A stretch of 64,000 nucleotides of DNA from Sycon ciliatum (lineage: Eukaryota; Porifera; Calcarea; Leucosolenida; Sycettidae). Position numbers and translations under genes: made by a program. Every line of letters starts with the position of its first letter. Position 1 is the first letter of the stretch. The notes beneath the pieces were generated by a model. The model made no database searches. It had not been told where the DNA came from and was given only the letters and a program-made list of their open reading frames with translations. Positions 1-28,607 of the stretch are shown here, piece by piece. The stretch spans positions 29,847,161-29,911,160 of the forward strand of contig NC_088650.1 of the NCBI RefSeq assembly GCF_964019385.1. The letters are read 5' to 3'.

Positions 1-325
1 TTTTCAATCGTTTTCGAAACGTTTTTGCTGTTTACACGAAAACGATAATCGTGTACACTGCAACACGTTTTCGGCGCGCAATGGTCACGTGGCCTGGTGC
101 AGGCTGGCGGCGGCATGTTTTGAGTACAAGGCTCGTACTAGTAAAACGTTTTTGCCGTTTACTCGAGAACGAAACGGAACGAAAACGATTGAAAAACACT
201 TTGAAGGCCGTTTTTCGTTTGAAACGTTTTTCAGCGTTGTCGTGTAAACGCTCTTATCAAAATCTGTGGAAGCGTATTCTTTTGAAAACGTTTTTGACAA
301 GAACGTTTTTCAATCGTTGTCGTGT
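1..325. other. AT-rich stretch with recurring AACGTTTTT motif
   Basis: No gene is recognised. The motif AACGTTTTT, in one orientation or the other, recurs roughly every 40-80 bases (for example near 20, 145, 220, 285 and 303). The stretch abuts an inverted-repeat element that starts at 326 with similar wording, so it may be the interior of a larger related element cut by the window edge. Confidence 0.4.
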
Positions 326-711
326 AAGGCCACACGTTTTTATTTTTATGTTTCTCGTCACCTGAAAATCTAAAAACGTATGCGAGAGGTGGAAAAAAAT
401 AAAAAAAAGTTTATTAGACCTTTGTTCACACTAAAATCCACCAACACACCATGCAAAATAGCATCCATAGTTAGCAACTAGTATGTGGAACTTCTGTCAC
501 AATCTGTGCATGTGCAGCTAGATTGCGCACAAAAAATACCGTCCTTGCATCATGTGTCGCGCAGGCCAGGCCACATTATGTACCTGTGCATGAGTGTGCT
601 GGTCCACATGCGCAGTCAGTGCAGCACAGTTTTTTTTTTCTTTTTTCTTCCAGACTCCTGAATCGTATGCGCGCGGGTGACGAGAAACATAGAAATAAAA
701 ACGTGTGGCCT
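326..711. mobile_element. MITE-like element with 36-37 bp terminal inverted repeats
   Basis: The left end (326-362, beginning AGGCCACACGTTTTTAT) is the near-perfect reverse complement of the right end (675-711). The interior has no transposase. This is the layout of a non-autonomous DNA transposon. Superfamily and target duplication were not determined. Confidence 0.65.
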
Positions 712-834
712 AAACGAGGCCTAAGTGAATGAGGAAATCAATATCAATTTCTACAGTACATGTTTAGGCACTTTGAAGGAGTTTTGTCAATTCTATGGTG
801 CCCAAACATGGCGTTCTATCAGAGAGAAAAAAGA

Positions 835-1049
835 TACTGCAAAACCGGAAAGTTTAACGACCAAAAAGTTTAACGTTTTGTAATTTTGGCATGATTACGT
901 GCAGAAAGCTACCTAGCCACCCATCTGTATGCGCATCTTTACACAGACATCCAGCCATAACGGGTTTTTTCTTTTTCAAATAACGAAAAACAATTTGTTG
1001 TTTGTAACGTTAGACTTTGTGACTCGTTAGACTTTCCGGTTTTACAGTA
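835..1049. mobile_element. MITE with TACTG(C/T)AAAACCGGAAAGT ends
   Basis: The left end begins TACTGCAAAACCGGAAAGT, and the right end is the reverse complement of TACTGTAAAACCGGAAAGT. The length of 215 bp and lack of coding potential fit a MITE. The TA at each tip may be the target duplication, as in Tc1/mariner-type elements. Confidence 0.6.
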
Positions 1050-1169
1050 CATGTGCTTGTAGCTCTACATCTATGACAGTAAATGGCCTCCGGATATTGG
1101 TTTCAGTTAGTGATAGGGTTTTTCTTAGCGACTTGGATGCACACACCTAGAAGCTTTCTCAGTCTTACA

Positions 1170-1368
1170 TACCGTAAAGTCTTGTATAAAAGCCGCGGCT
1201 TCTGTGACTTTCTTGGTGAAATTTTGCAGGCTTCTATATGAGACAGGTATTTCCATGTATGTCAACACTAAAACCAGGCTTGTGTGTGATTTGATGGGCC
1301 CAAAATTGCGGCTTCTATTCGAGGGCGGCTTCTATTCAAGTGCGGCTTTTATACAAGACTTTACGGTA
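1170..1368. mobile_element. MITE with TACCGTAAAGTCTTGTATAA ends
   Basis: A 199-bp element whose ends read TACCGTAAAGTCTTGTATAA in inverted orientation, with internal sub-repeats of the type GCGGCTTCTAT. It ends about 175 bp upstream of the first visible IMPDH exon. Several other families here also have ends starting TACCGT or TACTGT. Confidence 0.6.
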
Positions 1369-1544
1369 CATGTAGTTTGCATCTTTTTTAAATGTAGCGT
1401 ACCTAGAACCTTGCCAGCGGGGACTCGAGTGGAAACTCCGTCTTGCAAGCCGTTCACACATGATGTCATGTTGCATGAAGGTGGAAAGTGCCGGTTGAAC
1501 GCACAGCCTTTTTCGACTGTTTTAATCTTGGTTGCTGCTCGTAG

Positions 1545-19385
<17,841 letters not shown>

Positions 19386-20110
19386 GTCCATCGGCACATT
19401 GAGACCCAGAATGCGACGTGTGCATTGTGAGATCTGGCCACCGTCATTCTTTCGGGTCATCATTTCTCCCCTCTTCTTTCCCCGTCTGTCTATCTGTCTG
19501 TCTCTGTTGAGTTGTCTGTTTGCCGCGGCCTGCCTGCCTGGCTGTCTACTCTGTTTTCTTGCTGTTGAAACTCTGACTCTGCTAGTCTCATTGATTTCTC
19601 TATTTTCTAAGTTAGCTTCCGATCTCTATTATCACTGTACATCCGTAGTGCCTAGTGGTAGACAAGCCGTGTTGCATCGGGTGCATTCACTGTAGTCACT
19701 GTGTTGCTGACTAATTACGTGTAAATACAAAGCTGTTGTAGCCACGACTGTTTGTTTGTGTGTGTGTGGGGGGGGGGGGGGGTGCGCATACGCATGCACA
19801 TTATATGTGATATGATTATTGTAATGCACTGGCGATAATGATGTAGGTTCGATTTCATTTTTTGTTGGTTGCTGTGCTGCGTTTGCCTGGGCACAATGAC
19901 GTCAACTGCAATGTGGTCTATAAACTATCTGTAGGTGTGTAGACCCATTGCGTATGTACGGTCCATGGCGCTGCCGTCGAGGGGCCCAAATTATTTCAGT
20001 GGAGAACAGTTACCGGTACTGCACTGGGCCATGGGGGTGGAATTCGTGCACGAACTGACGGAGTCTAGATCTACATCATGTAGACATAAATAAATTATTA
20101 TTATGATCTG
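19386..20110 (+). other. IMPDH: Probable IMPDH 3' UTR
   Basis: Follows the stop codon and has no coding potential. It contains a poly-G run near 19768 and ends near AATAAA at 20089-20094, the first convincing polyadenylation signal. The true end is unverified. Confidence 0.5.
20089..20094 (+). terminator. IMPDH: Candidate polyadenylation signal AATAAA
   Basis: A canonical hexamer about 700 bases after the IMPDH stop in an AT-rich context. It may or may not be the one used. Confidence 0.4.
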
Positions 20111-20124
20111 ATGATAGCAAGTGC

Positions 20125-20490
20125 CTGGCCCTGCGGAAATTTGCGGAGAAAGTCATCGAAAACTTGCGCAAGAAATTGCGGCAGAAAACAACAAAAAATG
20201 CGGCGGAACTTGCCAGGAACTCGCGGAATTATTGGCAGGAAATTGCGGATTTGGGCCAAATCACGAAATTTGTTGCATCATTAGAATCGCTATTTGCGTA
20301 CTGTGCAAATAACCCACGTACAGAATCATAGAAGAAAGCACTGTATACTGCGTGAAAAGTGCAGAAAAATGTAAAAAGAAGTGCAGAAAACAACAAAAAC
20401 GCGGGAAATCGGGGACTTTTCAGAAATTTGCGGGTTTTGGCCAAAATCGCGAAATTTGTTGCATCCGTGGAATCGCGATTTCCTGGAGGG
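20125..20490. repeat. Two related GCGGAAATT-rich segments
   Basis: 20235-20300 and 20410-20485 share CGCGAAATTTGTTGCATC-type and GAATCGC blocks in tandem. It looks like a decayed dispersed repeat. Confidence 0.45.
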
Positions 20491-20534
20491 ACAGATTATA
20501 CTATATAATTTATAGCATATAGCTACCACAGACT

Positions 20535-20924
20535 TAGGGTGCGTTTGGTTGGTACGATCTAGAACAGGATCGAGCAGCTGGTGCACACCGAGCAGCCAAC
20601 CAAACGCTACTCCAGAAACAGAGCACATTTTTGTGGAAAATGTGCTAAACTTGGTGCATTCTTCAAAATGTGTATGGATCACCATGGTCACTTTGTACGG
20701 TACGACGAGTCCAACCCAAAAGCGTATGCACGTGATCATTTGGGAACAAAATCGATGTTCCCGCCAGGTTTCACTGTGAAAAAGTGAAACTGCTCGGTCT
20801 GCTCCGGCCTCGAGGCCGGAGCAAGCAGAACATGTTCTGGCCGACCCAGAACAGGTGCAGTCCCAACCAAACGCGCTGTTCTGGTGAATCCTGTTCTAGT
20901 TCGTACCAACCAAATGCGCCCCTA
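20535..20924. mobile_element. MITE with TAGGG(T/G)GCG ends
   Basis: The left end TAGGGTGCGTTTGGTTGGTA and the right end (read in reverse as TAGGGGCGCATTTGGTTGGT) are inverted repeats of about 35 bases with a few mismatches. The interior carries further copies of AGAACAGG and a GAGGCCGGAGCA palindrome. The target duplication is unclear. Confidence 0.6.
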
Positions 20925-20968
20925 GTGGTAGCACACGGACCGGACAGCATAGTATTAGTGCATAGTGC

Positions 20969-20994
20969 CAAGAGTACATTTTCATGTACTCTTG
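20969..20994. mobile_element. 26-bp minimal transposon: both inverted ends and nothing between
   Basis: The sequence is the first 10 bases of the CAAGAGTACATG family (CAAGAGTACA) joined directly to its last 16 (TTTTCATGTACTCTTG). ATAGTGC flanks it on both sides (20962-20968, 20995-21001), a perfect 7-bp target duplication like those of 15535-15784 and 29481-29874. It is the extreme internal deletion of that element. Confidence 0.75.
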
Positions 20995-21146
20995 ATAGTG
21001 CTGTACGTCCGTGTGGCGTGTGCAAAGGTTCTTTCCCGTATGTCACGTGATTGTCGCCTTGGAGTTGACCAATGACAGATCATACAGCGCGGGCTGGAAA
21101 GCGCGGTCCTGCCTGCTCAAAGCCAAAGGTGATGGAACTGGATCCA

Positions 21147-21230
21147 CTGCCCGTCGTCAAGTGACGACGGGCAGGAACGGATTCCACTGCCCGTCGTCAC
21201 TTGACGACGGGCAGGAACGGATTCAACTGC
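21147..21230. repeat. Two tandem 28-bp palindromes with opposite centres
   Basis: CTGCCCGTCGTCA-AG-TGACGACGGGCAG (21147-21174) is followed 40 bases on by the same palindrome with centre CT (21187-21214), then a partial third copy. The second palindrome is exactly the inversion of the first. Confidence 0.8.
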
Positions 21231-21249
21231 CCGTCAGTGCCAGTACTAG

Positions 21250-21677
21250 CCACTGCACTGACTCTACTTCAACAAAAAGTTCAAGGTCTTTCATTGGTTA
21301 CTAATAAAATAACTAAAGCAGAAGAGCGACTGTTTGCAACCACAAATGTCATCATGGCGCTCCAACATTTGATCTGGAACTGGGAGAAAGAAGCCCCTTT
21401 GTTGAACGATATTGGCGATGCGAATGAGCTCCTCCGAAAAGTTGAGGAAGAGACTGAAACTTTTATTGCGGAGTCGCTCGCGAAGGAGATCTTGGACGAG
21501 CCGGATGAGCCTCAACCAAAGCGCGCAATGCTCAGCAACCTGCAGGATCCGCGCAATTTGCCGAGGTTTCCGATCAAGACGTGGGAAAAATCCGTTGGAA
21601 CAGAACAGCCAGAATGCCCGATGCCCAGTCGACAATGTCAATGGCACCGCGAGAAAAAAAGCACTATGGACTACTAA
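21250..21677 (+). CDS. Unrecognised open reading frame, possibly mobile-element derived
   Basis: An uninterrupted frame of over 130 codons with a charged, helix-prone sequence (for example LLRKVEEETETFIAESLAKE). The first in-frame ATG is near 21355. No domain is recognised. It lies next to a 0.73-kb repeat present in two inverted copies, so transposon origin is likely. It has no known promoter or partner exon. Confidence 0.3.
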
Positions 21678-21764
21678 AAAAAACTGTACCAGAAAACAAT
21701 CACAAAACACGATGCAGGTGTGTCTGTCATGCATCTCTTTATTTGGCTTGGGTACACGGGAAAC

Positions 21765-22497
21765 ACGTTCCAGTCAGAGGTATATTATGGCACCGCAGGC
21801 CGCGCACCTGAGGGCCTTTCTGGAAGCCTTACTCGATCGGATAGAGCGAAACTGAGCACCCTGGGATGCGAGCAGTTTTTAGTACCCCCGGGTCCAAAAT
21901 CTCACCACCAGGCCGGGCTGATCAAAACGTCTGCCGGGTCTGCAGCCTACAAACGTGGATCTGCCGACACTGTGCTGTCGACGACATGTCCGGCAAGGGG
22001 TCCTTGCGTGAAAGCAAGGAACGCTTTTTTTTAGAAAGGAAGCTTCTTCTCCAAAATTTAAAACAATTTTGAAAATTATTCCTTCTGAAAATATCATCGC
22101 GTTCTTGACCTCGAAGCTGACTGCTGAATGCGATTAAGAAAGAAGATTCCTGAAGATGCACCAGACTGATTCTGGCAAGCCGTCTGTCGTCTGGATATGC
22201 ACTGTTGTTCGTCATGGTCAGCAATCTTCTTCGTTCGTCCTTTCGTTTTCCTGACCACGATGATGACAAGCAGCTCTCGTGCTCAGGTTAGTGCTACTTG
22301 TATGTCTGGGCACACAACACATCTGAGATGCACCCACTGACGTTATCGAACTGAAGAATGCAGCAAGGGTTCCTCGGATTCTCTTGATTTCGGAACAAAT
22401 TTCCTTCACTTTCACCCTCTCCGTCTCTTCCCCATGCCCTCCATGCATGCACAATCGAGTTTGCATTTCAAATGTTGTTTTTACTTTGGCAGTGCGT
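21765..22497 (-). repeat. 0.73-kb repeat, copy 1 (inverted relative to 28608-29340)
   Basis: Reverse complement of 28608-29340 at about 95 percent or better by eye. On the minus strand a frame (22218-22466) reads CMHGGHGEETERVKVKEICS and onward and is conserved with the other copy. This may be an exon of an unrecognised mobile-element protein. The alignments end at different neighbouring sequences. Confidence 0.7.
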
Positions 22498-22499
22498 TC

Positions 22500-23720
22500 G
22501 ATAACGTTAGGACAGTCTAAGTTAGGTGTTCTTCTCTTCAGGCTTATTGGGCCTGTAAAAATTCTAAAAAATAGCTTCCAAATGCTAAACGCAGGTCCCT
22601 ATGAATACGGTTCTGCTGGGCAATGATGTTTGCACCAATCTACACTCTATGCAGCTGTCACAGCAGCCACAACTGATCCTCTCTCTCTGATCACTATTTG
22701 ATAAAGCCAATCTTTAAATCGCTGTTGCACAGGATCTCGCGTGGGAAGAAGCGATGAATCGATACATGGCAGTGTGAATAAAAGAAGAACCAATTCACAG
22801 TGCACGTGAGACTCGGTTAGAAAGACTTAGTTTCTGAATTCGTAAGAACGTCACACCCCGGGGATCATGATAAAGAAAATATAGGTCGTGAAAATGACTG
22901 AAAGAACCAAAAAAGTATTTGATCTTCCAGCTAGCTTAGCCTGGCACTACCATACTAGCAGTGCTACCAAGTACCAGCCCTCCATATTTTTCTGTATTTG
23001 TACGGAAAATCACTCCTTGTCCGCACTACAGAATTTGAGTAAATGGTATAGAAAATCGAAGAGGATCAACCAGCTGTGTAGAAGCATTGCAAGTGTAAGC
23101 TGAGCGATGAATAGTCTTGTACCAAAGCGAGTGCATGCCGTACCACGACAACATGTACATGTAGCACAAAAAAATAATGTAGTGAGTGCAAGTCACACAT
23201 GTTTTACACTACCAAATGCAGCCACCGACATGCATGTGCGTGTCAAAAAACTTTGTAGTGCAAGTATGCATGCAATGTACACGCCAGTACGCAACACACT
23301 GCAAGATACGGAAAATCAGAAGTCTGAGTACGCAAAACAGACTCAATTGGTGGGCAGCTCTGTACTGGCCTGTACGGAGGGAGTCAATCTTAATGTGTGC
23401 AATGCACGCACTTCGGCCGACAGTGAAAACTATGCAAGTCGTGTAGGTTTGCAGGATGAATGTGAATCCTTTAAGACAAACGCCTGAGTGGAGTAGCCCA
23501 CCGAAAGAAGAGTACTTGACACCGCGAAGTGGAGTCTGCGCATACAACAGCGAGGGGGTAAAATTAGCTATGACTGATTCTGCATGTGTGTCACATTACT
23601 CTAGCAGATAGGCACACGTGTTGTTCCAAAAAGATGCTTATGTCAGTGTCTGAATATGTCATGTACCAGGTAATATTGTTGCCAGGATCTCACGGTGAGA
23701 GTCAGACTTGGATATGGTAT
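22500..23720. other. Intergenic stretch without recognised gene
   Basis: Open frames such as 23107-23487 (+) are compositionally ordinary and match nothing I know. No array or clear inverted ends were found. Confidence 0.4.
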
Positions 23721-23724
23721 CAAG

Positions 23725-24177
23725 TAAGGGTGAAACGATTACACTTTTCAACTATCGGTTAACCTACCCTTGCATCGATTCGATTATCGATTATGATATC
23801 GATTACTGTGTCCCAGAAATTGTCTCGCCAGACCAGCACAAAGCATGCCGTGTTGACATATACACATATACATGTACATACACACATGCAGATAAACCGG
23901 GTACTCTACACAATGCAGTAGCACATCACGTGCAGGTGCAGACAGTCAGTTTTTTATTTTTTTATTTTTTCACACCCCTACTGGAAAACATGGACAACAA
24001 AAAGAAACGAGGAAAAGGACAAAGTATAGTATCTAGTAGTGCTGTACATGACATCTTTTGATTCTTGCAGACGTTTCTTTTTTTTATAATCGCGTAATCG
24101 AAACAGACAGCGTAATCGAAATCGTTTCCTTGTAATGATCGATTAGACGGATAACCGATATAATCGTTTCAGCCCTA
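23725..24177. mobile_element. hAT-type MITE, copy 1
   Basis: The ends TAAGGGTGAAACGATTA and (reverse) TAGGGCTGAAACGATTATAT are hAT-like inverted repeats. They are flanked by GTATCAAG and GTATCAAT, an 8-bp target duplication with one change. The interior carries ATCGATTA-rich palindromes and has no transposase. Confidence 0.75.
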
Positions 24178-24559
24178 GTATCAATAGATTATAAATATCA
24201 TACATCACCACCCAAAGTATAATAGCCGAAGGGCCCGTTTGTGTGGTGGTGTATGATTTCGTGAGCAAGATGAAGTGGCTACAGATGTGTTTTATATAAC
24301 ACCCTAAGAAAAGATCATCAATACTGGGGAAAGTGATTCTGGTAGCATGTTGTATCCAGTGTGGCATGACAGAGACTCCCTCGATTTAGGCTAAGGCCTG
24401 TGGAGAATCCATAAATACATAAATACAATACATACAGGCATCGCAACCTTCGGATTATATGCACTTTTGCTTGCCTCCTGGAGTGTGGTTGTACCTTGGT
24501 TCAGTAGACTTTGTTTTTCGAATTCGTTTCTATAACATTAGGTTTCTTTGTGTTGCTGC

Positions 24560-24800
24560 TATGTCTTTTCATGTGTTTTACAGGATTGCCATCTGTTGAT
24601 GAATACCACTCTGAGGCACTCTCACGAGCGAAGGTGTTTGAGAATCCATGTCGGAATGATGGTCGTGTTGGCCTAAAGGTGCATTACATTGCCGATACTC
24701 GCCACCTCCACCCTGGAACATGCTATTTCTGTTTCTCGTATGGAAGGACCGAACAGGTTGTTTTCCTGCCTCAGTGGACCACTCAAGACTAAACAGCACT
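24560..24800. CDS. Possible terminal exon, strand undecided
   Basis: On the plus strand, after a plausible acceptor TTTTACAG (about 24581), a frame runs GLPSVDEYHSEALSRAKVFE to QWTTQD and stop near 24792. On the minus strand, after the strong acceptor GCTGTTTAG (about 24792), a frame runs through FQGGGGEYRQCNAPLGQHDH to HQQMAIL and stop near 24578. Both look protein-like, and no family is recognised. At most one is likely to be real. Confidence 0.3.
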
Positions 24801-25073
24801 GATGGAAGAAGATTTGCCGTGAATCTCGTTCACATAATCAGCCTGTTTAATTGCTGTACTGAAGTGACTGCTTCATAACAATGACCAAGCAGCATTAATT
24901 TTTGCATAGTACTGCAGTGCCCCTAAAATTGGAGAATATCGAATTTCTCTGATAGCATTGTGATTCATTTGTGAATAAACATCACTACTCTTTTTGAGTA
25001 GCATAGCAATGACAGAGTTGGTTTGATGTATGACAAAAATGGAGCCGCTTTTTAAACCTGTACTATAATCAGT

Positions 25074-25238
25074 ACCGCCGGAAGCAGTTTTTGATTGGTC
25101 CGGTAGTTTCATGGCCTTTTATACTTTGTGTGTGATCTGGCGGGCACACACGTCCTCCACAGCAGGAAACATTTGTTGGTGGCCAACAAGTTGGTCCGGT
25201 GGTAACCTGACCAACCAGACCGGTTCTGGCGAGCCTGA
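25074..25238. repeat. Dispersed repeat with CCGCCGG end, copy 2 (inverted)
   Basis: Inverted relative to 19154-19313. It shares GGTGGCCAACAAGTTGGTCC and GACCAACCAGACCGG-type blocks. Confidence 0.55.
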
Positions 25239-25741
25239 TAATTGTGGGGTTCATGAGCAGCTCAAGTACTTAGCATGGTTTTGGACATGTCCTCAGTTGA
25301 AACCGACTTCCCCAAGCATTCTCTGAGGGGACCGAGGTCTACTCTATCAGTTCATGTATTCTGTGAAGTGACATGACCATTCGTGGGGACCTTGCTCATA
25401 ACTGCAAAAGTCCTCGTCTGATTTTTCCGAATCAATTGAACGTTGTACATGTGCATGTAGTGAAAGCCACATGCAAAATGCTGTTCCATGACACTCATCT
25501 GCCACCAAGCACTGGGTTCATTGGCTGAAAATATTCTTCGGCACAGTAAAGTCGTGCGCCCAAGAGCGTGGAAGCCTAGAACATCCAGCCTGGAATACTA
25601 AGAACATCACAGCACAAAATTATGAATTGCTGTGCTGGGTTTGTGCTGTTGTAAAACACGGGGATTGTTATTGATTGTTATGTGGTACATGTATTTGAGC
25701 TTTACCACTACATACACGTCTGTCTATACACAATACTCAAT

Positions 25742-25776
25742 CTGCGGACAGCATGCTGTTTCGCTCATCAACACAG
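25742..25776 (-). ncRNA. Hammerhead ribozyme copy lacking stem II
   Basis: Minus strand, in order: CTGTG (stem I), TTGATGA (core with C-to-T at position 3), GC in place of stem II, GAA, ACAG-CATG-CTGT (perfect stem III), C, then CGCAG (stem I). Upstream CCTCATTTTCTCTGTG and downstream GCAGATTGAGTA flanks match the copy at 56049-56092. Stem II loss makes cleavage unlikely. Confidence 0.65.
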
Positions 25777-25799
25777 CACAGAGAAAATGAGGCAGATGA

Positions 25800-27600
25800 A
25801 TGTCCTGCTAGAGAGCATCGAATATAGGTATAGAATCATGCCTTGCAGATCTCGTTACGGCCCCTTCGATGCATGCATGTTTGAACATTAGATGGCTGTG
25901 TAGCTTCAGTTATCTCAGAATATTTATTTATCCAGCAGCAACAACGTTGGGCACCGATTAACTGACACACAACTATTCACTATAATGAGTATGCGTTGGA
26001 ACACTTTACCCCGAGTCATACTATAGCAGTGAATGCCATGCATGGGTTTACCTCACAAACTGAATTTCATAATTTGACATCCAAATCACAGAAGAGTGAG
26101 TGGTGCTCCAAACTCACTCTATGTCCTGCGAGCTCCAGTAGAATACTTTAATAGAATACTTCTTATAGCACGTTCTTAGAAACAAATCGTATAGGTTTGA
26201 GGCGGTCAACCCATAAATTTGTGATTTCACAGCCATAGATGTTACCAGTCAGATCACTGTATACAGTAGGTATGCAGAAGAAAATACTAGTAACTCTTTG
26301 TGGAAGAGCTGTGCCAAAATGTGTACAGTACAGTAAATTAATAAAAAGTGAGAAAAGCAGTGACAAGGCTGTGCATGATGTAGATCCACCAGTAAGTACA
26401 GTGTACCAGTGAAACTGTTGGTGTAGTACCGGTATACCACTATAATGATGGCATGGCCCATGCCACTACAATCTATTTGCAGTGGGCCGCAGTAGGCCAG
26501 TGCAACAGAAAGCAATTCAGTAGCTGTGTGCAATGTGAACATCTATGACATGCAAGTAAACTGCCATACAGCACAATCGATTACTCTCAGCCCACATAAG
26601 TATAATGTAGGCCAATCAGTAGTATAGATACATAGAGCACACTCTGCATCATACATAGTCAGCACCAAATCTATATTGTCGATGTACTTTGCAATGATGA
26701 AATGATGGCAAGCGTGCTTGATTCATCATAATACTGCCTTGAACTTGGTTGGAAGTTAGTTGTAAGTTCAGTGGTCGAGGTAAGCAGAGCTGCTCCAGCT
26801 TTCAGAATCCTGCATGAAAAAGGCAGAAAGCAAACCATTGCCTTTGGGTTATCCGTCATAATAATAATAATAAATGTAGGTATAATAGTAGCAAGCTGAC
26901 GTAAAGAGCCTGTCTTTCAATCCAATAATTCTATCCACTGCATGGACAGACCTGGTGCTTCATTCACCTCTGTTTCTTGCTTTCTCAGAAAACCTACTTC
27001 CTCCTGCCATCTAGCTCATGACATACATTTTCTTTACGCCTTTTCAGCCGTGGTCGACTTTCGCCCCTCCTGTTTGATTGGCAATTGCAGTCAACCTGGG
27101 GAATACTGACCCTCGATTGTGAATGAAAAAAGTGTCGCTATTGGTGTATCGTTGTTACTCGTGAGGTTGGAAGTATGCAATCAAATGGTCACTAGATCTG
27201 AAGATTGTTATTTGCGAGTTGTTTTGTAAACCCGAGGCATTATTCACAAGTTGGATTGTACATGCTATGGGATGTAGAATAACTAACCAAACAAGAATGG
27301 TGTAACAATGATTGAGTCCATTTCCAATCGGATGAACCTAGAGCGCATGATCCATTCCAGAAAGGCGACTTCAGTGAGTCTTGAATTGTCAGCAGCATCA
27401 TACTTCCATTGAGCTTTTTTTCTTTTTCGAAACGACCCTCTCTTTTCAATTCGAACGAAGGTCAACATACGATTACGGCAGGCATCCATGCACTGATCTT
27501 CACTGTATACATGTGCATGTATACTGTACTGTAGTCTGTTCAGTCAACTAGTCGTGTTCCACTTGGCTTCCATAGGTGCAACTTGGCTTACGGTAAGTGT
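25800..27600. other. Intergenic stretch with weak exon candidates only
   Basis: No gene is secure. Two minus-strand candidates are worth recording. After the acceptor TTTTTCATGCAG (about 26815), DSESWSSSAYLDH and stop would make a neat terminal exon. A 68-codon ATG frame (27489-27283) ends EVAFLEWIMRSRFIRLEMDS...FLFG and stop. Neither can be linked to neighbours. Confidence 0.3.
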
Positions 27601-27619
27601 CACTACAAGCGCATAGTAG

Positions 27620-27644
27620 CCCCCCCCCCCCCCCCCCCCCCCCC
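27620..27644. repeat. Poly-C run
   Basis: About 25 uninterrupted C bases. Similar runs lie at about 28110-28124 and 28521-28544. Confidence 0.85.
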
Positions 27645-28607
27645 GGGAGTGCGTGTGAACAGGAACTGTGAACTGGTAAAAGAATTATTCGACACCTTCG
27701 TTCGTTTCGATGGAGAAGGTTCATTTGGCAAATTGAGGCCTTCGTTTCACCCCTAGCCCCAGGAGCGAAATTTTCACTCCTTGGCTGCCTGTTTGAGCCG
27801 TCCTTGTGGAGGGGTTGATTTATGCATGCCCGCATATAGACCTTATTCGATAAACGTCACGATCACGTGAACCGGGGACCAGGGAGCGGCAAGAGACCTG
27901 CACTCAGTGCACAGAGGACTCGTCATGGGAACATAGGAACAGAAAAATACCGGTATTTTACTACTCCCTTGTACGAACTGGGCCTTTCTTGCCACTTGCT
28001 TCACGTACGCGTGCCCCAGCTTAAGACAAATCCCTGGAGGCGAGTCCAAAAATCACGTATCTACATATACAATGTAACCGTAACTCTACCAATGTTGCGG
28101 ACGATGACCCCCCCCCCCCCCCCGGCATACAGAAAGTTGCTATGTCCTGGCCCTCATACAGCATTGCGGAGGCACTGAATCACTTCTGCAAAAAGGACTA
28201 GCCGAAAGTGGCACAACAAATTTCTATTTCCAGAAAAGCGGCGTTCCAGCCGAGTTTATCTTCTAATTAAATGGTTTTCTCGGTTGGGATTTCATACCTG
28301 ACAACCATCCCGACATCGAGGGCGGTAATAGGCACCCAAAAGAGCATTAGTTCCATGCCTCACCGCGAGGTATATTTGTATACATTTTCATGCCTAGGTA
28401 TGTCATTCCATTTCAGGTTTGCAAAGGTCGGCAGGTATGGGATTTGTAGAGTGACCAGTTCTGACTATTGCCACCTGCTGCGCAGAAGTGTCATTCCTAC
28501 ATCCTGGCTGCAAACATACCTCCCCCCCCCCCCCCCCCCCCCCCACACACACCACCACCAACAATGTTGGATCCTATTTACAGGACCTCACTCTATATGA
28601 AAGTGTA

